Position numbers and translations under genes: made by a program. From JAAUUE01 sp943370025 (GTDB lineage: Bacteria; Cyanobacteriota; Cyanobacteriia; Cyanobacteriales; JAAUUE01), in the NCBI GenBank assembly GCA_943370025.1, contig CALRPI020000002.1, positions 62,001-126,000 of the forward strand: DNA of 64,000 nt. Direction: 5' to 3'. Shown here one piece after another: positions 8,410-15,613 of the stretch. How positions within the stretch are numbered: the stretch's first letter is position 1; each line of letters opens with the position of its first letter. A model generated the notes under the pieces. That model saw only the letters and a list, made by a program, of their open reading frames with translations, was not told where the DNA came from and searched no databases.

Positions 8410-9399
8410 CTAACTACTAGGATGAATCCCTCGATGCTGTAGTTGTTGGACGAAAAATTCTTCTAGGCTAGGACGGGCAAGATTGATTTGAATTAACTTT
8501 GCTCCCATTAAACGCAGACTCGCCAAAAATTCCTGTGGCTCTCCTTGGAGATGGCCAAACCAGAAGTCATCTTCAAAGCTGAGGTCGGGAACCCAGCGCC
8601 GAAGGACTTCTAAGTTGCCATTACTGCCCTTGACTTGATAGGTGTCAGTATTGCCAAGTAGTTCATCTAGAGCACCTTCACAGATTAATTCCCCTCGATC
8701 GAGAATGCCAATACGATCGCAGATCTGCTCCACTTCACTGAGAACATGGCTATTAAAGAAAATCGTTTTCCCCTGAGCCTTCAAAGCCAAGATAATCTCC
8801 CGCAATTGATAGCGCCCCAAGGGATCCAGCCCCGACATGGGTTCATCTAAAAATATTAAGTCTGGATCATTAATCAACGCCTGAGCCATACCTATTCTTT
8901 GTAGCATCCCCTTGGAATATTGGCGGAGTTGCTTTTTCTTGGCAGTAACTAAGTCTAACCCAACGAGGTTTAATAGCTCTGGAATTCGGCGACGTTGGAC
9001 AGCAGCAGGAATCTGAAATAATCCAGCGGTATACTGCAAAAACTCCCATCCCGTCAGGTAGTCGTAGAAATAGGCATTTTCTGGCAAATAACCAATTCTC
9101 TGTTTTACGTCCCTCTGTCCTAGGGGTGCTCCCAAGATTTTCCCTGTACCTCCACTGGGACGAACTATACCCACCAAGGTTTTCAGGAGAGTGGTCTTGC
9201 CAGCCCCATTTTGTCCTAATAAGCCAAAGGTTTCTCCTTGGTACACCGTCAAAGTACAGCTTTTTAGAGATTCGATCGCTTGATTCATAAAAAAGCCAGT
9301 GCGGTAAACCTTCCGCAATTGCTGAACCTGCACGGCGGGTACTTGGTCTGTATTCAGATTTCTTTCTTCCCCAAAGGGTAGTTCAGTTGTGGGATTCAT
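8410..9399 (-). CDS. ABC transporter ATP-binding protein (ABC-2 exporter type)
   Basis: Nucleotide-binding subunit of an ABC-2-type exporter, 329 aa. Walker A is GLLGQNGAGKTTLLK. The signature is YSKGMLQRIGMAQAL, followed by Walker B DLIFLDEP, the D-loop SGLDP and the H-loop NSHVLSE. The ~100-residue C-terminal extension ending RPSLEEFFVQQL is typical of CcmA/NatA-like ATPases. An N-terminal extension (1-25) precedes VQVQQLRKVYRTGFF. No permease gene is adjacent in the window, so the substrate is unknown and the membrane partner must be encoded elsewhere. Confidence 0.92.
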   Translation of the reverse strand: MNPTTELPFGEERNLNTDQVPAVQVQQLRKVYRTGFFMNQAIESLKSCTLTVYQGETFGLLGQNGAGKTTLLKTLVGIVRPSGGTGKILGAPLGQRDVKQRIGYLPENAYFYDYLTGWEFLQYTAGLFQIPAAVQRRRIPELLNLVGLDLVTAKKKQLRQYSKGMLQRIGMAQALINDPDLIFLDEPMSGLDPLGRYQLREIILALKAQGKTIFFNSHVLSEVEQICDRIGILDRGELICEGALDELLGNTDTYQVKGSNGNLEVLRRWVPDLSFEDDFWFGHLQGEPQEFLASLRLMGAKLIQINLARPSLEEFFVQQLQHRGIHPSS

Positions 9400-9568
9400 A
9401 CCTAAATTGTGGCTTAATTTATAGATTAATCCTACCCCAAATCACCTCTTGTGGAATAACGGGTTGGCGGTTCTTCATGCAGTGAGGCATAAAAAATTGT
9501 AGGGGGGCAAGGCTTTGCGCCCTCAATGTGTACCGCAGCAAAACAAGAGTTGCGATATCAGCAAATGT

Positions 9569-10912
9569 TCATGCTACCCAGAGATTGCGGGCAAACCGGA
9601 GGGCAAAGGTTGCCAGCACCAAGCCAAACCAACTGAGGATCACATAGCCCCACTTGGGGCGCTCCGAGAGCCAGAGACCGAGGGCGATCGAAAGAGAGAC
9701 GATCCCGTAGCTAATTCGGTTCACCGAAATAGTGCTGCCGGAAGCAAAAATCAGCCCCAATCCACAAAAACCATAGGTCATCACTGCCAAGCTCAATTTA
9801 TGGCGGAGATGCCAGAGCAGGTAAGCCCCGCCTAGACTCATGAGAATATTAATAAAAGCATCGCCGCCCAACAGCCAAAGAACCAATCCCAAACCCAGAT
9901 AGCCATAGCCTAGGTTGGTGACAGAAAAGCGGTGACGGTTGAACCAGAGGGCAATTCCGGCTAAACATACGCCGATAAAGACGATAGGAGGGAGGGGATT
10001 CACGAGAGCTTGGGCTTTCCAGTTGTCCCAGCCGATGATGATTTCCATGAACATATGCAGCCAACCATTGCGATCGAACCCTAGTTCTGGTCGCCAACTC
10101 CTTTGGGCAATAAAAAATGCTAGGGGTTCCCGAAATTTTACCCAGCAGAATAGGCTAAAAGCCCCGATCCCCATGACAGTGCCGAGACTAGCGGCGATCG
10201 CTGCCAAACCTCTTTTTTCCTTGAAAGATGTCAATAACAAAGCCGGAATCAGTGCCACCCCCGTGGGACGAGTTGCCGTTGCCAAAGCCCCCCAGAAAGC
10301 CGTACTTGGGTATTTGCGACTTTCAAAACTCCACAGGGACATAGTACTGACAAATAGATATAGCCCCTCGGTGTAGATCACCGAGCCGTAGAGGGAAAGG
10401 GGACACAAAGCCAACACCGCCACAATCCATCTAGCTGCCTTTACTCCTTGCTGGGCTTTCATCCAGTAGAAGAGAGCAATCATCGTTCCCAAAAAAGCCC
10501 CATTGTTAATCAATACCGCCCCGACTCGGAATTTAACTCCCAGTAGCATTAATCCCTTTGCTAGCAGGGGATAGAGAGGGAAAAAAGCCACAGAATTGTG
10601 CTGCTTGCCATCGATCGCAAACCGATACCCTTTCTGGGCAATCTCCCGATAAAAATCACTATCCCAAGCCGCAAAAACACTCCAATCTCCATAGACTGGA
10701 GCCACATCTGGGGGTACTGGCAGCAGGGGCGCAATCCCCAGCATAATCACCAGAATGAACAATCGACTCCCAAACCACAGGGAGAATAGGAAAAATATAT
10801 CTGGATAGGAATGCCACAACTTGGCAATTTTTTGGAAGATTGAGGAGGAAGGGATAGCTTTTTCTGGTGCTAGAGGAGCGTTACTAGAAGATGATTTTTC
10901 GTCGGCAGTCAT
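9569..10912 (-). CDS. PIG-V-like mannosyltransferase family integral membrane protein
   Basis: Polytopic protein of 447 aa with about ten hydrophobic segments. It resembles the bacterial mannosyltransferase family related to eukaryotic PIG-V (a GT-C fold using polyprenyl-phosphate sugars). Family hallmarks are the first-loop acidic motif AAWDSDFYREIAQKGY, NSVAFFPLYPLL, YGSVIYTEGLYLF and WGALATATRPTGVALIPAL. The N-terminal 30 residues are Ser/Ala-rich and cytoplasmic. It starts 14 bp after the stop of the HTH-like gene (10927-11499) and probably shares its transcript. Sugar donor and acceptor are inferred only from the family. Confidence 0.83.
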   Translation of the reverse strand: MTADEKSSSSNAPLAPEKAIPSSSIFQKIAKLWHSYPDIFFLFSLWFGSRLFILVIMLGIAPLLPVPPDVAPVYGDWSVFAAWDSDFYREIAQKGYRFAIDGKQHNSVAFFPLYPLLAKGLMLLGVKFRVGAVLINNGAFLGTMIALFYWMKAQQGVKAARWIVAVLALCPLSLYGSVIYTEGLYLFVSTMSLWSFESRKYPSTAFWGALATATRPTGVALIPALLLTSFKEKRGLAAIAASLGTVMGIGAFSLFCWVKFREPLAFFIAQRSWRPELGFDRNGWLHMFMEIIIGWDNWKAQALVNPLPPIVFIGVCLAGIALWFNRHRFSVTNLGYGYLGLGLVLWLLGGDAFINILMSLGGAYLLWHLRHKLSLAVMTYGFCGLGLIFASGSTISVNRISYGIVSLSIALGLWLSERPKWGYVILSWFGLVLATFALRFARNLWVA

Positions 10913-10926
10913 GTTGATGGGGTTTG

Positions 10927-11499
10927 TTAGTCAAACATTTCGGCTAGTTCTTCTGTGGAAGTACCCAAAATCCTGGCCAGACTGTTCATTTCGTTATCTG
11001 AGAAGCCGTCTCTGACTTCGGTTAATTCCTTGGCAGTTTTTCCCAAAATCCGGGCGATCGCTTGAACTTGGGTATCTGAAACATCCTTACCGTTAAATAT
11101 ACCGATTAATTCCTTAGGAGAGAGACGATAGGAATTGCAAAACCTAGCAAACTCTTGGTTGCTAATATCCAGTTCTCGTTGTCTGTCGCGCAGCAGAAAG
11201 GCGATCGCTCGGCTACCATGCTCAGGACGCTTAGCATTTTCTAAGTACTTGCGCATTAACTTATTCACCTGACTAGAATTACCACCAGAGCGTTTCACGA
11301 GGTCACTACAGACCATCTGTAATGCCTTATTCAGGGTTTCGTTTTGTTCCCGCAGGGATTCAGCTTCATTGAGAGCTTCGACAATCTTGGCGGCAAATTC
11401 TTGGGTGCAATAGCCCACATCCATCTCTTCGTAAGAAATGGCAATGTAGGAGCGATAAGCATCGAATTGCAACCGTGACGATCGATTATTTTGCTTCAT
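10927..11499 (-). CDS. Hypothetical protein with coiled-coil and HTH-like C-terminal repeats
   Basis: A 190-aa cytosolic protein I do not recognise as a named family. Residues ~35-70 form a short coiled coil (IVEALNEAESLREQNETLNK). The C-terminal half reads like an XRE-type helix-turn-helix (LDISNQEFARFCNSYRLSPKE), then two related short repeats: QVQAIARILGKTAKEL and EMNSLARILGTSTEELAEMF. A regulatory role is therefore possible. It is upstream of, and probably co-transcribed with, the PIG-V-like gene. Confidence 0.65.
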   Translation of the reverse strand: MKQNNRSSRLQFDAYRSYIAISYEEMDVGYCTQEFAAKIVEALNEAESLREQNETLNKALQMVCSDLVKRSGGNSSQVNKLMRKYLENAKRPEHGSRAIAFLLRDRQRELDISNQEFARFCNSYRLSPKELIGIFNGKDVSDTQVQAIARILGKTAKELTEVRDGFSDNEMNSLARILGTSTEELAEMFD

Positions 11500-11769
11500 A
11501 AAACCAACTGTATTAGTCCAACACCTTGATGTAAAAGCACTTTGGGTTTATTGTGCCGAAATATTACTTCCTTAGGATTCCACTGGATGCGTAAATTTTG
11601 ACCTTTACCACCCTCCCTTTAACTATTTATAACTATAATCGAGAAATGGCAACTGATTAACTATCTTGATTTCAGCAATAATAGCAGTGATTGGAGCCGG
11701 AGTTTGTTTACGTAGATATACTAATGACCTTAAGTATAAATTACCTGAGCTGGAATTTCTCCTAAAATC

Positions 11770-14127
11770 ATGAGTGAACCAACCAATAAACTATCAAGGA
11801 TAGATACCGCCTCATCTCCTCTCAAGATAGAACTCTCCCCTCAGTTAACTAACCATGAACAAACCCACGATCAGACTTATGAACAGACCTATAACCAACC
11901 GGCTGTCATTGGTGGGGGAATGCCAGTAATTACCTACTGGGCAGCAAAAACTCTTCAGCCCAAGGGGGCATTGCTGTGGAAAACCCTGAACCATAAAAGT
12001 GCTTGTCTTTCGTGCGCTTGGGGAACTGGGGGACAAAAGGGGGGATTTCGTAACGAAGATGAGGAACCTTTACAGCGCTGTGCCAAAAGTGTGGAGGCGA
12101 TCGCCTCTGAACTGATGGATGGCATTCCCCAAGATTTTTTTACTAGATATCTGATCGCTGAACTTCAGCAACTTAGCTCCCTAGAAGCCGATCGGTTGGG
12201 TCGGCTGAGTTTTCCGGTGATCCTCAGGGAGGGGAGCGATCGCTACGAAAGAATTAGTTGGGATGAAGTATATGAGTTAATGACCACGGCTTTTCAAAAA
12301 CCTCCAGAGCGGTTGGCTTCCTACAGCTCTGGGCGATCGTCCAATGAAGCCGCCTATTTATTGCAACTCATGCTCCGGGCGTTGGGTTCCAATAACCTTG
12401 CCGACTGCTCTGATCTTTGTCACTCGGCTTCCACTGTGGGCTTAAAGCAAATGTTTGGTTCAGGGACTTCCATGGTTAGTCTCCAAGATATTAAACAGGC
12501 AGATTGTCTAGTCCTGATTGGTTCCAATGCCCCCGCCAATCATCCCCGCTTGCTCAATGAACTGATCCAACTCCGAGACCGGGGCGGCAAAGTAATTGTG
12601 GTGAATCCAATTCAGGAAGCTGGATTAGTTAAATTTGCCTCCCCCGCCTATCCCCTCAAATCCTTCATCCCCGGCTCAGAGATTGCCTCTGTTTATCTCC
12701 AACCCATCTCTGGCAGTGACGTGGCTTTGTTTGTGGGCATCCAAAAATCTCTATTAGATCAGGGTTTAGTTAACCATGATTTTCTGGAAGCATATACCAC
12801 TGGCTGGGAGGAAGTTTTGGAGCAGGCGGCTCATACCAGTTGGTCAGAGATTACCCAAACCTGTGGGGTGGCGCAGGAGGCGATCGCCACTGCTGCCCAA
12901 ATTATCGGCACTTCCTCAAAGGTAGTCTTCGCTTGGGCTATGGGTATTACCCAGCAGAAAAATGGGGTGGATAATGTCTATAGCATTGCCAATACCGCCC
13001 TGATTACAGGGAATGCGGGGAAACCCGGTGCCGGAACCATGCCGATCCGGGGGCATTCTAACGTGCAGGGTTTTGGCTCGATGGGGGTGACGATTCGCCT
13101 GAAGGAAGAAATTCGTCAAGCTTTAGAGAAACTCCTAGGCAAACCTCTGAGTCGAGTGCAAGGTTATGATACTAGAGCTTTGATCGAGGCGGCAGATGAT
13201 CACCAAATTGATACTCTCCTGTGTTTAGGAGGCAATTTGTATGGAGCCAACCCCGACTCAACTCAAGCAAAAAGAGCCTTGAGTAATATTAATACAGTAA
13301 TCTATGTCGCTACCAAACCTAATCTGGGGCATTTTCATGGCTTGGCAAAACAAAACACCCTGATCCTGCCTGTATTTACTCGGTTTGAAAATCCCCACAA
13401 AACTACTACCGAATCTGGTAATAACTTTGTCCGCCTCAACGATCCCGGCTCATCCCACCTGACGGGCAAGCCTGATGTAGATTTAATCTCTGAAATAGAA
13501 TTACTCACAGAACTTGCCCATCGGTTACATGGAAACAGCCCCATTAATTGGCGGCAGTTGCAGGATACCCAGTATGTCCGACAGCTAATTGCCCAAACCA
13601 TTCCCGGCTATGCCGCGATCGGCGATCTTGATGTCACTAAAGTAGAATTCACTATCAGCGATCGAGTCTTCCATACCCCAGAATTCCCTACTCCAGACAA
13701 ACGGGCAACTATGTTTCCCACCCCCCTGCCAGACTTAACTTTACCCACTTGGCAAGATTTTGGGCTACCAGAAACCAGTCAGGGAATTATTTTGGCTCTA
13801 GGCACAGGCAGGAGCTATTCTCAACACAATACGGTGGTCTATAAAGAAGGGGATTATTATCGAGGAATGCCCCATCGGAACTGTATCTTGATGAATCAAG
13901 CCGATGCGGAAACCAGTGGTTTATGGCAACACCAACGAGTTACCGTCCGGGGTGATGCCGGAGCTTTAGAGCAGGTGGAGATTATCTACGGAGCGATTCG
14001 CCGGGGATCCGCCTTGATGTTCTATCCCGAAGTCAATATTATTTTCACTGCTCAGATTGATCGCCGCTGTGGAACTCCCGCCTATAAAAGAGTCCCCGTC
14101 GCCATCTACGCTCCTGTTAATGCATAA
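11770..14127 (+). CDS. FdhF/YdeP family molybdopterin oxidoreductase
   Basis: Molybdopterin-dependent oxidoreductase of the FdhF/YdeP family, 785 aa; the physiological substrate is generally unknown. Visible: KSACLSCAWGTGGQKGG near residue 80 (the reduced cysteine motif of this family instead of a full [4Fe-4S] ligand set), YSSGRSSNEAAYLLQ, GSNAPANHPRLLNEL, GITQQKNGVDNVYSIANTAL, GKPGAGTMPIRGHSNVQGFG and a C-terminal dinucleotide-binding domain (GTGRSYSQHNTV...RRCGTPAYKRVPV). No selenocysteine is involved. It should not be called formate dehydrogenase without proof. The N-terminus has an unusual QT-rich repeat (HEQTHDQTYEQTYNQ, about residues 30-45). Monocistronic, with an AT-rich 5' region. 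Confidence 0.9.
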   Translation: MSEPTNKLSRIDTASSPLKIELSPQLTNHEQTHDQTYEQTYNQPAVIGGGMPVITYWAAKTLQPKGALLWKTLNHKSACLSCAWGTGGQKGGFRNEDEEPLQRCAKSVEAIASELMDGIPQDFFTRYLIAELQQLSSLEADRLGRLSFPVILREGSDRYERISWDEVYELMTTAFQKPPERLASYSSGRSSNEAAYLLQLMLRALGSNNLADCSDLCHSASTVGLKQMFGSGTSMVSLQDIKQADCLVLIGSNAPANHPRLLNELIQLRDRGGKVIVVNPIQEAGLVKFASPAYPLKSFIPGSEIASVYLQPISGSDVALFVGIQKSLLDQGLVNHDFLEAYTTGWEEVLEQAAHTSWSEITQTCGVAQEAIATAAQIIGTSSKVVFAWAMGITQQKNGVDNVYSIANTALITGNAGKPGAGTMPIRGHSNVQGFGSMGVTIRLKEEIRQALEKLLGKPLSRVQGYDTRALIEAADDHQIDTLLCLGGNLYGANPDSTQAKRALSNINTVIYVATKPNLGHFHGLAKQNTLILPVFTRFENPHKTTTESGNNFVRLNDPGSSHLTGKPDVDLISEIELLTELAHRLHGNSPINWRQLQDTQYVRQLIAQTIPGYAAIGDLDVTKVEFTISDRVFHTPEFPTPDKRATMFPTPLPDLTLPTWQDFGLPETSQGIILALGTGRSYSQHNTVVYKEGDYYRGMPHRNCILMNQADAETSGLWQHQRVTVRGDAGALEQVEIIYGAIRRGSALMFYPEVNIIFTAQIDRRCGTPAYKRVPVAIYAPVNA

Positions 14128-14202
14128 GTCCTGTAGAAAATCTATGGTAGGATGCAGAAGTTTCTGGAGTTATGAATTCTACTATTTTCTACCCTGATAC
14201 TG

Positions 14203-14943
14203 ATGGACAACCAATGGCAAACCGTAACCCAGCAGTTTGATTGGATCTTGATAATCGAACAAAATTTGGCTTGGATGTATGCAAATAATCCCCAAGTATT
14301 CGTAGCCGGAGATTTAGCTTGGTACCCGGTGGCAGGAAAACCAAGAATTGTCACCACCCCTAATGTAATGGTGGTCTTTGGCAGACCCCCCGTTAAGCGT
14401 TCTTCCTATCGGCAATGGGAAGAAAAGCAGATCGCCCCTCAGGTTGTCTTTGAAATTTTGTCTCCTAGCCACACTAGAGAAGAAATGGAGAAGAAGCTCT
14501 TGTTCTTCGATCGCTATGGTGTGGAAGAATATTATATCTATGACCCAGATAACCGAGACATGCGGGGTTGGCTCCGAGAAAATACTATAGAATCAGGTCT
14601 AGAGCCAATTATTGATCTCCAAAACTGGATTAGTCCCCGCCTAGAAATTAGCTTTGACCTATCGGGTGCAGAATTAGTAATCTACCGCCCCGATGGCCAT
14701 CGTTTTTTTAATTACTTAGAAATTTCCCAAATGCTGGAACAGGAGAAGCAGCAGGCAGAGCTAGAATCCCAACGGGCAGAATTGGCAGCTCTCCGGGCAG
14801 AACTGGAGGCACACCGATCAGAGCTAGAATCTCAAAGGATCCTAGAAGCACAGCAGAGGGCTAGGCAAGAGCAGGAGCGATCGCAATTGTTGGAGGCAGA
14901 ACTCCAGCGTTACCGAGAACGCTTCGGTAATCTGCCATCCTAA
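14203..14943 (+). CDS. Uma2 (DUF820) family PD-(D/E)XK endonuclease-like protein, 5' frameshifted
   Basis: Uma2/DUF820 restriction-endonuclease-fold protein of the kind abundant in cyanobacteria. Core: VFVAGDLAWYPV, TTPNVMVVFGRP, APQVVFEILSPSHTREEMEK and YGVEEYYIYDP. A C-terminal Gln/Glu/Arg coiled coil follows (LESQRAELAALRAELEAHRS). The usual family start MNSTIFYPDTDGQPMAN is encoded from ATG 14172 (preceded by GGAG), but in a different frame that ends at a TGA near 14240. The open frame from 14203 picks up only at VTQQFDW. A single-base indel near 14217-14228 is therefore likely. The usual PD motif before VMVVFG is PN here, removing a catalytic Asp. Probably a decaying gene. Confidence 0.7.
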   Translation: MDNQWQTVTQQFDWILIIEQNLAWMYANNPQVFVAGDLAWYPVAGKPRIVTTPNVMVVFGRPPVKRSSYRQWEEKQIAPQVVFEILSPSHTREEMEKKLLFFDRYGVEEYYIYDPDNRDMRGWLRENTIESGLEPIIDLQNWISPRLEISFDLSGAELVIYRPDGHRFFNYLEISQMLEQEKQQAELESQRAELAALRAELEAHRSELESQRILEAQQRARQEQERSQLLEAELQRYRERFGNLPS

Positions 14944-14944
14944 T

Positions 14945-15139
14945 TTATCGCCCTTTGAGAGCCTTAGTAAAGTTCTGGCGATAGGATTTATTTGCCACTA
15001 GCAGAGCAGGCCAGAGAAAAGATAAGATCAGCTTATTAGGCAAATTAGGGCTGAAACTGGTTTGCTCAAATCCTCTCCAAAACCTCCAAACTCCATAGCC
15101 ATAGATACCAATCAAAGCAAATAATAAGATTTTTGACAT
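14945..15139 (-). CDS. Small conserved membrane protein, hypothetical
   Basis: Sixty-four residues with an N-terminal hydrophobic helix (ILLFALIGIYGYGVW) and a second one (ILSFLWPALLVA) ending SYRQNFTKALKGR. The ATG is preceded by GGGAGA about 9 nt upstream. Its stop lies 1 bp beyond the convergent Uma2 stop. Size and layout resemble small cyanobacterial two-helix proteins; function unknown. Confidence 0.6.
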   Translation of the reverse strand: MSKILLFALIGIYGYGVWRFWRGFEQTSFSPNLPNKLILSFLWPALLVANKSYRQNFTKALKGR

Positions 15140-15613
15140 AAAGCAATTCTCCCGAGAACGATAGAAGAGTATTAGTGAAATTTACAGAACTTCAGAAAGT
15201 GCAAAAATTAGAGACAAATAAGATATAACAGCTTTAGAATACAAAATGAGAAGTTAATTAATAGCTATTTATCAGACCTGTTTTTTTGCACCATCGGGGT
15301 AAGCAAAAGTCAGACCTTCCAGCTACTAGATCAATAACTTCTTGCAGTTATACCTAATTATTATAGTTTATCCATATTTCAGTTACTTCATCAAGGAGGA
15401 TAGCTGTCACCAAGCAGGTTATGTTGTAAAACCCTTACGGAGTGATGGTTTTACAAGCATTTCCAACCCCTTGATAGTTATTATCTCTGTGACAAGACTA
15501 GCTAATTTGGGGTAACTTTTTTTCTGGGTAATTTTTTTTCAGTGCAGGCTAAGGCAACACCAACCCTATACATAACCCTATACATAACCCTATACATAAG
15601 GAGGAGACATGCC
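15140..15613. other. Gene-free spacer with a 10-bp inverted repeat and a 12-bp tandem repeat
   Basis: No gene seen. It contains TTGTAAAACC ... GGTTTTACAA around 15424-15456 (13-nt loop). Just before the next gene are three tandem copies of the 12-mer CCCTATACATAA (about 15564-15599), then the ribosome-binding site AAGGAGGAGA. Confidence 0.55.

Noticed and set aside
11770..14127. Classical formate dehydrogenase
   Set aside because: It lacks the full N-terminal iron-sulfur cysteine set and a Sec/Cys active-site context; FdhF/YdeP subfamily of unknown substrate fits better.
15564..15600. Tandem repeats considered as a CRISPR array
   Set aside because: 12-bp units without spacers; the same applies to the 30-bp repeat at 52343-52402. 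No cas genes in the window.
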